Shown here piece after piece: positions 8,579 to 15,607 of a stretch of DNA of 64,000 nt. The DNA lies in assembly GCA_050747245.1 (NCBI GenBank), contig JBOGNO010000002.1, positions 310,001 to 374,000 on the forward strand, given 5' to 3'. Numbering within the stretch: position 1 is the first letter of the stretch; each line of letters begins with the position of its first letter. The stretch comes from JBOGNO01 sp050747245 (GTDB lineage: Bacteria; Acidobacteriota; Terriglobia; Acidiferrales; UBA7541). The position numbers were made by a program, and so were the translations under genes. The notes under the pieces are model-generated. The model saw only the letters and a list, made by a program, of their open reading frames with translations. It was not told the origin of the DNA and did not search any database.

Positions 8579-9997
8579 TCAAACAAAGCGAACCGTGTCT
8601 CCGGCAGCCACCTGCTGATCATCTGTCGTGAAACTTCCTGAGCGATTCCGCAGACGGTGGCGCAGATCGCCTACCAGGTAGAGCGACCCGGAGGCAAAAA
8701 CGGCGTCGCCCGGCCCCGCCAGCTCGATGGCGCGCTCCAGAGCGGCGTCCGGATCCGCGACGACTTCAAACTGAGAAGCAAGATGCTGTGTCATTTGCGC
8801 CAGCACGTCCGCTGAAATCGCGCGCGGCTGCCGGGGCTCGGTGAGAATCACAGTGGCGGCTTGAGGGAAAAGCAGCCCGGCAATTTCGTCCACGGCTTTG
8901 TCTCGCATCGCTCCGTAGACCAGAATGATGCGGCTCTGCGAAAAATGCTCCTGCCAGAATTTCTGCAGCTCCTGCGCCCCTGCCGGATTGTGGCTGCCAT
9001 CGAGATAGACCGCCGGGTTTGCGCCGATGCGTTCGAGTCGTCCCGGCCAGCGCACCTTTCGGATTCCTTCACGGAGGTGTTCATCGCCGATGGGAAATCC
9101 TCGCTCGCGGAGCAGCCGCGCTGTGGCGATGACCGTCGCGGCATTGCGCAACTGAAATCGGCCCGCGATTGGCAACTCGATTTCGAGCCCGCGCTTCGAA
9201 TGCTGCGGTCGAATCGTCGCCCCGTAATACCCGCCCTCAGAGCGCACGTTCTCGATGCGGTATTGTTCGTCAATATCTACCAGCCGCCCATCCAGCTCTG
9301 CGGCGCGGCGCGTAATCACGCCGCGCGCTTCCGCGCGTCCCGCCGCGCTCACTACCCACGCACCGGGCTTGATGATTCCGGCTTTTTCTCCTGCAATCTG
9401 TTCGATCGAGTGACCCAGATAGTTTTCGTGATCGAAATCAATCGCCGTGATCACCGCCGCTTCGGGCGCGACGATGTTCGTCGCATCCAGCCGCCCGCCC
9501 ATTCCCACTTCGTACACGGCGAAATCCACCGGCCGGCGCGCGAACGCTTCGAACGCCATGGCCGTCAGGCATTCGAAATACGTCGGATGCGCCCGCAACG
9601 TGCCCGCAGCCATAAGTGTCTCGATGGCCTGCGCCACGCGCGTGAACGATGCCGCAAATTCCTCATCTTCGAGCGGCTCGCCCGAAACCTGGATGCGCTC
9701 GTTGATTCGTTCGAGGTGCGGAGAAGTATAAAGCCCTGTCGCGAAGCCCGCGGCGCGCAGAACCGATTCGAGCATCGCCGCGGTCGAACCTTTGCCGTTC
9801 GTTCCGGCGATATGCACGCAGGGGCACGCGCGCTCCGGCGCGCCGAGATATTTCGCGAGAGCGGAAATATTTTCCAGGTCGAATTTCTGCGCGGTCGCTC
9901 CGCCCGCTCCGCTGCCGCTCGCTGGAGCGGGCTGCCGCGGCGCGGCCAGTTCCCGGCCCAGCGTCAGCAGGTATCGCGAAGCTTCTTCGTAGTTCAT
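8579..9997 (-). CDS. folC: Folylpolyglutamate synthase / dihydrofolate synthase
   Basis: A 472-residue Mur-ligase-type enzyme that adds glutamate to dihydropteroate (dihydrofolate synthase) and/or to folates. The P-loop is HIAGTNGKGSTAA near residues 62-74. Other FolC marks are TSPHLERINERI, YEVGMGGRLDATN near 165, DFDHENYLGHS and LDGSHNPAGAQEL near 315, the last typical of the C-terminal domain. Whether it has both activities cannot be read from the sequence. The ATG overlaps the accD stop by four bases (ATGA), so it is coupled to accD. The accD-folC pairing is common in many bacteria. Confidence 0.95.
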   Translation of the reverse strand: MNYEEASRYLLTLGRELAAPRQPAPASGSGAGGATAQKFDLENISALAKYLGAPERACPCVHIAGTNGKGSTAAMLESVLRAAGFATGLYTSPHLERINERIQVSGEPLEDEEFAASFTRVAQAIETLMAAGTLRAHPTYFECLTAMAFEAFARRPVDFAVYEVGMGGRLDATNIVAPEAAVITAIDFDHENYLGHSIEQIAGEKAGIIKPGAWVVSAAGRAEARGVITRRAAELDGRLVDIDEQYRIENVRSEGGYYGATIRPQHSKRGLEIELPIAGRFQLRNAATVIATARLLRERGFPIGDEHLREGIRKVRWPGRLERIGANPAVYLDGSHNPAGAQELQKFWQEHFSQSRIILVYGAMRDKAVDEIAGLLFPQAATVILTEPRQPRAISADVLAQMTQHLASQFEVVADPDAALERAIELAGPGDAVFASGSLYLVGDLRHRLRNRSGSFTTDDQQVAAGDTVRFV

Positions 9998-10845
9998 GAA
10001 AGGAAGAAATCGAACGCGTTGGCGATGTAAGGTTTCAGCTCTTTGCGCGGGACGACTGCATCCAGGAACCCGTGCTCAAGAAGGAATTCCGAGCGCTGAA
10101 ACCCTTCCGGCAATTTTTGACGGATGGTCTGTTCGATCACGCGCGGCCCGGCAAATCCAATCAGCGCGCCGGGCTCGGCGATATTCAGATCGCCGAGCAT
10201 CGCGAAGCTCGCCGTAACTCCTCCCGTCGTGGGATCGGTGAGCACGGAAATGTACGGCACGCGCGCGTCGTCCAGCCTCCCCAGCGCCGCCGCAACTTTC
10301 GCCAGTTGCATCAGGCTCACCACGCCTTCCATCATGCGCGCTCCGCCCGAGCAGGAGACCACCACCAGCGGCATGCGCTTCTCCATCGAGCGCTCGACGG
10401 CTCGCGTCACTTTCTCGCCCACCACTGCGCCCATCGAGCCGCCGATAAACCTAAACTCCATCGAGCAGCACATCACCGGACGCCCGGAGAGCCGCCCCTC
10501 GGCAGTGATGATGGCGTCGGCCATTCCCAATTTTTCCTGCGCTTCCGCGAGGCGCTCTCTGTAAGGCCGCGTATCGGAAAATTCCAGCGGATCCGAGGAC
10601 GCCAGCTCGGCGTCGTACTCCACCCAGTCGTTGTCGTCCAGGAGCAGTTCCAGCCGTTGCCGCGCGCCCAGCCTGAAGTGGTGATCGCATTTCGTGCAAA
10701 CGTTCCAGTTCGCCTCCAAATCCTTTTTCCAGATGATGGCGCGGCAGCCCGGACATTTGATCCACAGCCCTTCGGTGCGCACGCGCCGTTCCGCTTCGGT
10801 GGGAGCGGGCTTAGCGATTTTCTTCTCGCGCTTAAACCACGGCAT
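9994..10845 (-). CDS. accD: Acetyl-CoA carboxylase carboxyltransferase beta subunit
   Basis: A 283-residue subunit of acetyl-CoA carboxylase; with AccA it transfers carboxyl from biotin to acetyl-CoA in fatty-acid synthesis. The N-terminal zinc ribbon has two Cys pairs, CPGC and CTKC, about 16 residues apart (positions about 32-54). The crotonase-like core shows GRPVMCCSMEFRFIGGSMG, SCSGGARMMEG and VLTDPTTGGVTASFA, all strongly conserved. Length matches the family. It begins 23 bases after cobO and overlaps folC, so it sits in the middle of a cobO-accD-folC run on the minus strand. Confidence 0.97.
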   Translation of the reverse strand: MPWFKREKKIAKPAPTEAERRVRTEGLWIKCPGCRAIIWKKDLEANWNVCTKCDHHFRLGARQRLELLLDDNDWVEYDAELASSDPLEFSDTRPYRERLAEAQEKLGMADAIITAEGRLSGRPVMCCSMEFRFIGGSMGAVVGEKVTRAVERSMEKRMPLVVVSCSGGARMMEGVVSLMQLAKVAAALGRLDDARVPYISVLTDPTTGGVTASFAMLGDLNIAEPGALIGFAGPRVIEQTIRQKLPEGFQRSEFLLEHGFLDAVVPRKELKPYIANAFDFFLS

Positions 10846-10868
10846 GGTTCGTTTCCTTCCGGGTATCG

Positions 10869-11405
10869 CTAGTAATCAATCCCTCGCTGCGCCAGGATTC
10901 CCTTCGTGTACGGGTGTTTCACTTCGCGCATTTCCGTCACCAGGTCGGCCTGCTCGACGAGTTTTGGATGCGCGTTTCGCCCAGTGCAGATTACGTGGAC
11001 GCTTTCCGGCCTCCCGGCGAGCGCCGAAACCACGTGTTCCGGCTCGAGCATCTTGTAGCTGATCACGTAGTTGATCTCATCGAGAATCACCAGGTCGAAA
11101 TCTCCGCTGTAAATCTTCTGCCGCGCGAATTCCCACGCCTCGCGGCACAGCCGGATATCTTCCGGATCCGTTTCCGTCCCGCCCACCTTGATGAACCCGC
11201 GGCCCATCGGCAGGATTTGAAATTTTTCATCTCCCAGCATTTTGGCGGCGTCGAGCTCGCCGTAGTGCCACGACCCTTTGATGAATTGCACCATCAGCAC
11301 GCGCAGCCCCTGTCCCACCGCGCGAAACGCTGTTCCCAGCGCGCACGTCGTCTTGCCCTTTCCCGGGCCGGTGTAAACGATCAGGAGTCCTTTTCCTTCA
11401 GGCAT
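10869..11405 (-). CDS. cobO: Cob(I)yrinic acid a,c-diamide adenosyltransferase
   Basis: A 178-residue ATP:corrinoid adenosyltransferase of the CobO/BtuR type, which attaches the 5-deoxyadenosyl ligand to cobalt in B12 synthesis or salvage. The P-loop YTGPGKGKTTCALGTAFRA is at about residues 10-28. The family segments VQFIKGSWHYGE, PMGRGF and VILDEINYVISYKM are all present. No cobalamin riboswitch was recognised in the 79 bases upstream. It is followed closely by accD. Confidence 0.93.
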   Translation of the reverse strand: MPEGKGLLIVYTGPGKGKTTCALGTAFRAVGQGLRVLMVQFIKGSWHYGELDAAKMLGDEKFQILPMGRGFIKVGGTETDPEDIRLCREAWEFARQKIYSGDFDLVILDEINYVISYKMLEPEHVVSALAGRPESVHVICTGRNAHPKLVEQADLVTEMREVKHPYTKGILAQRGIDY

Positions 11406-11484
11406 GGCACGCGGCCGAATTCAGCGGTTCGAGGCCGGAAAGACATACTGACCACACCCTCGGAAAACGTCAAGCGCGCAAAAC

Positions 11485-11916
11485 CTACTTCGGGTACGGA
11501 TGTCCGGAAAGAATTGCGAACGCCCGGTAAATTTGTTCCAGCAGCATCGCGCGCGCCAGTTCGTGCGAAAACGTCAGCTTCGATAGTGAAATTCGCGTCT
11601 GCGCCGCGCGCCGCAACGCCTCCGGAAAACCCTCCGCGCCGCCGCAAAGAAAAACCAGCGTCCGCGCGCCGCCGTCGCGCTGCGCCCCAAGCCATTTCGC
11701 GAATTCCTCCGACGTGAATTGTTTTCCTCCGTCATCGAGCAGGACCACCCGCGCGCCCGGCTCGATTTTAATTTTTCGCAATTCCGCTGGGCTCGTTTCG
11801 CGCAGCTCCGTGATTTCGATCGCGGCGTGACGCCGGATCCGCGCCGCGTAATCCTCCACCAGCGTCCGAATTTCCGCCCGCCGCGTTTTCCCCAGCAATA
11901 GCAGCTGTATTTTCAT
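11485..11916 (-). CDS. rlmH: 23S rRNA (pseudouridine(1915)-N3)-methyltransferase RlmH
   Basis: A 143-residue SPOUT-class methyltransferase acting on pseudouridine 1915 of 23S rRNA in assembled ribosomes. The start is taken at MKIQLLLLG (11916), because the upstream in-frame codons to 12033 do not resemble the family. Characteristic segments are VLLDDGGKQFTSEEFA, the SAM-binding knot FLCGGAEGF near residue 103, and the C-terminal KLTFSHELARAMLLEQIYRAFAILSGHPYPK pattern, of which the H-x-L-A-R and Y-R-A parts are diagnostic. Length is near the usual 155. It starts the rlmH-cobO-accD-folC run. Confidence 0.95.
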   Translation of the reverse strand: MKIQLLLLGKTRRAEIRTLVEDYAARIRRHAAIEITELRETSPAELRKIKIEPGARVVLLDDGGKQFTSEEFAKWLGAQRDGGARTLVFLCGGAEGFPEALRRAAQTRISLSKLTFSHELARAMLLEQIYRAFAILSGHPYPK

Positions 11917-12041
11917 CCGCTCACATCCTAAACCCAATCCGTCTCCTGTCGCGGCAGGCTCTAGCCCGGCAGCTATAGCGTTCGGTCTGTCCCTCCTTTG
12001 GCTGCTCGCGCCCTTCCGGGGAGAGAGCCTCAAACCGCGTT

Positions 12042-12122
12042 TGTGTCTCGATTAGAATTCGCCTCCATCCTTTGTTTTCAATAAGTTAGACCAGATCTTG
12101 TTTCTGAGTGTGTCTCGATTAG
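12042..12122 (-). repeat. Dispersed repeat, copy A (two 14-base direct repeats 67 bases apart)
   Basis: Read on the minus strand, the element begins and ends with CTAATCGAGACACA; the two copies start exactly 67 bases apart (plus-strand positions 12042-12055 and 12109-12122). The middle has CAGAAACAAGAT and TTGAAAACAAA, shared with the copies at 37186 and 56313 and, in weaker form, at 36983. The sequence just outside the outer repeat (CATCCAGAA-like) is also shared with the 56313 copy. Confidence 0.8.
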
Positions 12123-12188
12123 AGTTCTGGATGCTGGATGAAGAAAACGCCTCGGCCAGGTCGGGGCGCGATGTAGTTCCAGTACCCG

Positions 12189-12221
12189 ATTTGAAAATGA
12201 CGTTATCGTGGCGATTGATTT
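12189..12221 (-). repeat. Second dispersed 33-base motif, copy 1
   Basis: On the minus strand this reads AAATCAATCGCCACGATAAC followed by GTCATTTTCAAAT. It matches 56489-56521 with only a few substitutions and no gaps, including the block GTCATTTTCAAA. In both places it lies near a copy of the 67-base-period repeat. Confidence 0.65.
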
Positions 12222-12616
12222 TTGTCATTCTGCTGCGGGGGATTGGCCACAGGGACCACAGAGTCACGGAGACTTGAGCGTTGTTCTGGGGGCGAATCCC
12301 CTCTATTGTGGCTCAAATGGTGCATATATAGCTCAAGTACATGATAGCATAATTCGGAGGGTTTGGGAAGAGGACCAGTACTGTGGAAATCTGTGGAAAA
12401 GTGGGGCTAGGAAATGCTTCAGTGATCTAATCTAGTGCAGACCACAGTTGCGGCATGGTCCCCGCGGCAGTCGGGGTTCCGTGTGTCATGCACATTTCTT
12501 TGAGGATACCCCGACCCTTTATCACGGTCGGTAGTCACTCTGAATATCGTGCAGTGGTAGAATTAGGCCCGAGTTGGCTTTCCAATCACTGCATAGACAG
12601 GCGGAAGGAGAAATAA

Positions 12617-13144
12617 ATGCGTAAACTTGAGGAAATCGACGAAACACTGCGCGAGGTTCAATTCAGGATCAAAGAGTTGGAGCGAGAGCGCGAACGCGGG
12701 AGCGGCGGAGTGGATCGAAAGATTTCAGCGCACTCCTTCGAACTCCAGGACGAGAAAGGCAGGCCACGCGCCCGCTTGCAAACTTCGTCGTATGGTCAGC
12801 CAAGGCTCTCATTCTACGATGAGGCTGGTGAATGCCGCGCGTGGTTCACGCTCAATGAGAATAACTATCCTGAGCTGTTTCTTACCAATCTCTTAAGTGG
12901 AGGTCCGGCCAATGGGAGGAACTACGGTCGGATTTTGCTCGGCTTTGGCGATGACGGATATCCGCAACTAGAGATGTACGATTCGGATGCTTTGGATGGT
13001 GACCCAGCCGCCAGTCTCACCGTGCGCAAGACAGAAGGAGGCAGGGAGGCAGGGCTATTTGTTCAAGTCTGGTCTGATGACGGAGGGCACAACGCGCAGT
13101 ATTTTGGGGCCCGTGTGAAGAATCGGACGCAAGAGAGACCCTGA
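12617..13144 (+). CDS. Hypothetical protein with N-terminal coiled coil and beta-repeat body
   Basis: A 175-residue protein of unknown function. The first 40 residues are highly charged and helical (LEEIDETLREVQFRIKELER), consistent with a short coiled coil. The body has a loose repeat of the form F/L-x-L/F-x-D-x-x-G-x-x-R-A followed by short strands: FELQDEKGRPRARL, LSFYDEAGECRAWF and PELFLTN/PQLEMYDSD. This looks like a small beta-solenoid or stacked-strand protein. The start has a strong AAGGAG element seven bases upstream. It is the first gene of the accessory islet, 90 bases before the SIR2-like gene on the same strand, and could be its partner. This is inference only; no enzymatic motif is visible. 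Confidence 0.65.
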   Translation: MRKLEEIDETLREVQFRIKELERERERGSGGVDRKISAHSFELQDEKGRPRARLQTSSYGQPRLSFYDEAGECRAWFTLNENNYPELFLTNLLSGGPANGRNYGRILLGFGDDGYPQLEMYDSDALDGDPAASLTVRKTEGGREAGLFVQVWSDDGGHNAQYFGARVKNRTQERP

Positions 13145-13234
13145 CACGTCTCAGCTAAATGGATCTGCATTTGGACAACGCATTCCACAGGAGTAAAATC
13201 GGTTTCAATGGATTAGTCGTTGCGATGATTGGGC

Positions 13235-14461
13235 ATGCCCCACACTTGTTATCTTGTCGGTGCCGGCTTGAGCAAGTCTTTGGAATTGGCGGACCGCCCA
13301 ATTCCTCTCATGACGGACTTTATTCGGACTATGGCCCCTTACTCGGTGGACAACGATGTCATCCTCACGACACTGGCAGAATTGGAGAATGCAGGTGTCT
13401 TTGTCACAGAGTGCAAAGAGGCCAGCCGACTCGCCAAGGTTCTCGTCGGTAAGGATGCGGAGAGAAGTATCGAGAACAAGGTCCGGTTTGCGAAGTGCCT
13501 GAGAGATCGAGCGCCGGAGTCTATTGAAGACCTAATCGAGAGATCATCGCGGGTGACTGCAAGCTCGTCTTCTGCCGGGCTGAAAGACCGGTTCCTTTTT
13601 TCAATAAATCAGCTCTTTTCAATCGTCGGCTGGAATGTCGGTTCTGCACCTTTGGAACAATTCCTCCGACATCAATTCGAGAACGACGGTCCGAGCCATA
13701 CGTTCGTCAGTTTCAACTACGATCTGATTCTGGACCGAACAATCCAAATGGCGAAAGGCAGCAACTGGCATCCTGCAGATGGGTACGGCTTCCGCATTCC
13801 ATACTTCACAACGGAAGACCCTCCGGTTACGAATTCAGCCGCTGGTGTCTTGCCTCGTGCGCGCGCGATTCAATTCGACGACCCCGGCGGAACCTACGAG
13901 AGTGCCATTCAGATACTGAAGCCTCACGGATCACTTAATTGGCTTCTTCCGTTCGAGGTTCCGTATCGGACCGGAAAACACGGACTCACGCTCCAGCCGC
14001 AGCCAATGGTCTTACCTCTGGAACTAGCCGGCGGACTTCGATACTGGTCAACGAGTGCAAACTTCAACCACATCCAATGTCCTGGAGCTCACCCTCACGA
14101 TTATGGGATCTTCATTATTCCGCCATCCTCTGAGAAACGGTCCGACTTAAACTTCCTTGAGAAGATAAGAACGAGAGAGATGGAAGCAATTTTAGAGTGT
14201 GAAAACATTTTCGTCATCGGCTATAGCCTGCCGGTGACAGATGCAGACCAGGAGCTCCTTATCAGGTCCATAGTTGAAAGGCGCTCCGCCGGAATCACGC
14301 GTCTTATAGTTGTCAATTACCATGCCGCTCCTGATTATTTTCAGCGGGTTGCGGAAGTCTTTGCATTTCCGAGACAAAGGCTCGAAGTCTTCAATTCCGG
14401 CTTTACGGACTTTGTAAACAGATTCTGCACGAACGACTCCACCGTGGCGTCAGAAGCTTGA
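13235..14461 (+). CDS. SIR2-like domain protein, candidate NAD-cleaving defence effector
   Basis: A 408-residue protein with the marks of the bacterial SIR2-like (SIR2_2 type) family. The NAD-binding loop YLVGAGLSKSLELADRP starts at residue 6. TFVSFNYDLILDRT near residue 160 carries the Asn-Tyr-Asp motif, ILKPHGSLNWLLP near 230 supplies the His-Gly-Ser motif, and NIFVIGYSLPVTDADQELL near 325 closes the Rossmann core. In characterised systems (ThsA of Thoeris, DSR1/2, SIR2-HerA, SIR2-APAZ with short Argonautes) such domains degrade NAD during phage infection. Here there is no fused sensor domain. The start is ATG 13235 or TTG 13229; neither has a good ribosome binding site. Base composition is visibly lower in GC than the flanks, suggesting transfer. 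Confidence 0.8.
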   Translation: MPHTCYLVGAGLSKSLELADRPIPLMTDFIRTMAPYSVDNDVILTTLAELENAGVFVTECKEASRLAKVLVGKDAERSIENKVRFAKCLRDRAPESIEDLIERSSRVTASSSSAGLKDRFLFSINQLFSIVGWNVGSAPLEQFLRHQFENDGPSHTFVSFNYDLILDRTIQMAKGSNWHPADGYGFRIPYFTTEDPPVTNSAAGVLPRARAIQFDDPGGTYESAIQILKPHGSLNWLLPFEVPYRTGKHGLTLQPQPMVLPLELAGGLRYWSTSANFNHIQCPGAHPHDYGIFIIPPSSEKRSDLNFLEKIRTREMEAILECENIFVIGYSLPVTDADQELLIRSIVERRSAGITRLIVVNYHAAPDYFQRVAEVFAFPRQRLEVFNSGFTDFVNRFCTNDSTVASEA

Positions 14462-14587
14462 CGATGCACCCTAAAGATAGCCGCTATTGTGCGAGTGTGC
14501 ACGAACTCGGAGGCGCGCCGCACAGGTTTCCCTTCCCCGAAAGCGCTCCGGACCTCGGATCTCCGCATGCGCGAAGGCTCGTTATTT

Positions 14588-14624
14588 CGTTATGCTTGAC
14601 GTAACGCGTATTTCCTGCCATTCT
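14588..14624 (+). promoter_or_regulatory. Putative promoter/operator of higBA
   Basis: An inverted repeat CGTTA-N9-TAACG spans 14588-14606. It surrounds a -35-like TTGACG (14596-14601), followed after 17 bases by a weak -10 CATTCT (14619-14624). The toxin gene starts with GTG at 14631. An operator here would fit autoregulation by HigA, which is known for the family; the assignment rests on position and symmetry. Confidence 0.35.
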
Positions 14625-14630
14625 TAGCTG

Positions 14631-14915
14631 GTGATCGTCAGCTACCGGGACAAGCGAACCAGCGACTTCGCCGCCGGGAAGCGGGTGAAAGCATTCTCCG
14701 GGATTGAACGCTCGGCGCGGTTGAAACTCGACCGTTTGGAAGCGGCGGCATCACTCGGAGACCTTGCCGCGTTGCCCGGCAATCGCTTTGAAGCGCTCGT
14801 TGGCGGCCGCAAGGGCCAGTACAGCATCCGTATTAACGATCAATGGCGGATTAGCTTCGAGTGGGGCCACCGGTCGCCCGGGCCATCGAACGTAGAGATT
14901 GTTGACTATCACTAG
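14631..14915 (+). CDS. higB: HigB-like toxin (RelE/HigB family)
   Basis: A 94-residue toxin of the plasmid-maintenance killer / HigB branch of the RelE superfamily, expected to cleave ribosome-bound mRNA. The diagnostic segments are DLAALPGNRFEALVGGRKGQYSIRINDQWRISFEW and the C-terminal VEIVDYH. Length matches the usual 90-95. The start codon is GTG. The antitoxin gene follows after ten bases, the toxin-first order typical of higBA. The pair sits directly downstream of the SIR2-like gene. Confidence 0.88.
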   Translation: MIVSYRDKRTSDFAAGKRVKAFSGIERSARLKLDRLEAAASLGDLAALPGNRFEALVGGRKGQYSIRINDQWRISFEWGHRSPGPSNVEIVDYH

Positions 14916-14925
14916 GAGAATCGCC

Positions 14926-15228
14926 ATGCCAATTACTGCCATTCATCCGGGTGAACACCTGGCCGAGGAGCTGAAGGCGCTCGATATGAGTGCGGCCGAA
15001 TTGGCGCGAAAGATTGACGTGCCGACCAATCGCATCACGCAGATCTTGAATGGCACGCGCGCTATTACGGGCGACACCGCTCTGCGCCTGGGGCATTTCT
15101 TTGGCGCGAGCGCGCAGTTTTGGCTCAATCTGCAGAGTCTCTATGACCTGCGGCGCGCGCAGCAGAAAGCAGGGAAATCCATCAAAGGACTTCCGCGTCT
15201 GAAACGCCGCGAGGCCGTCCCCGCATAA
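14926..15228 (+). CDS. higA: HigA-like antitoxin, XRE-family HTH
   Basis: A 100-residue antitoxin of the HigA family that binds DNA and neutralises HigB. ITAIHPGEHLAEELKALDMS leads into an XRE-type helix-turn-helix (ELARKIDVPTNRITQILNGTRAITGDTALRL), and AQFWLNLQSLYDLR is the family signature. The start is taken at MPITAIHPG (14926), which has a GGAG element eight bases ahead; a longer frame from 14899 would overlap the toxin. The C terminus is basic. Confidence 0.92.
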   Translation: MPITAIHPGEHLAEELKALDMSAAELARKIDVPTNRITQILNGTRAITGDTALRLGHFFGASAQFWLNLQSLYDLRRAQQKAGKSIKGLPRLKRREAVPA

Positions 15229-15372
15229 AGGCTTCGGCGAATTGAATCTGAGAAATGGTGCCTTGGCGTCATGCGCATCGACGTCCTAGGCGCGCTGTGT
15301 GCCCCGCGGCATATAGAGGCATGTCACGCAGAGACAACCGGAATGCAAGAAACGCACCTCCCGGAAAAAAGC

Positions 15373-15397
15373 GGGCGCAGCAAGCAGCGCCCCTACG
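15373..15397. repeat. REP-like palindromic unit, copy 1
   Basis: The 25-base unit contains the arms GGGCGC and GCGCCC around AGCAAGCA, followed by CCTACG. An identical 25-base copy begins 172 bases downstream, and the flanking bases (AAGAAACGCACCTCCCGG-like before, GACCACAAAC-like after) are also related, so a larger unit has been duplicated. Confidence 0.7.
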
Positions 15398-15544
15398 GCG
15401 GACCACAAACCGCACGTCGACACAGGGCGACGAGGCAGAGGCGTGCCGCCCTTCCCGATACAAATCATCGGGACACAAATGGCGTGAAAGGGCGCCGCTA
15501 CATTGCACGAACCAGAAACGTGCCTCACCCGGATGAAGGGCAAC

Positions 15545-15569
15545 GGGCGCAGCAAGCAGCGCCCCTACG
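15545..15569. repeat. REP-like palindromic unit, copy 2
   Basis: Identical over 25 bases to the unit at 15373. It can form the same GGGCGC/GCGCCC stem. It lies just before the end of the convergent permease gene and could also act as a transcription barrier. Confidence 0.7.
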
Positions 15570-15607
15570 AACGACCATAAACAGCACGCCGCAGAAGACC
15601 GAGGGAA

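Larger units (their letters stand above)
11917..12616. other. Gene-free stretch with dispersed repeats
   Basis: This 700-base stretch divides the rlmH run from the accessory islet. It holds repeat copy A (12042-12122, minus orientation) and a second dispersed 33-base motif (12189-12221). The remainder to 12616 has no recognisable gene or RNA. A frame ending at 12052 on the minus strand reads through the repeat and is noted under findings. A good ribosome binding site (GGAAGGAG) precedes the next gene. Confidence 0.6.
15229..15607. other. Gene-free stretch with two REP-like palindromes
   Basis: This 379-base interval lies between the convergent higA and ABC permease genes. It contains two copies of a GC-rich palindromic unit, at 15373-15397 and 15545-15569, with related flanks. 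No gene or RNA was recognised in the rest. Confidence 0.55.

Noticed and set aside
8329..8641. Frames of about 97 codons on both strands between folC and the DinB gene
   Set aside because: They overlap each other on opposite strands in AT-rich DNA, have no ribosome binding site, and look like chance.
12283..12320. Truncated tRNA T-arm (GGGGGCGAATCCCCT)
   Set aside because: The loop is not TTC-R-A-N-Y, and no acceptor or anticodon arm can be built around it.
12382..12401. TGTGGAAAT/TGTGGAAAA words as DnaA boxes
   Set aside because: They do not match TGTGGATAA well, there are only two, and no origin features or dnaA gene are nearby.
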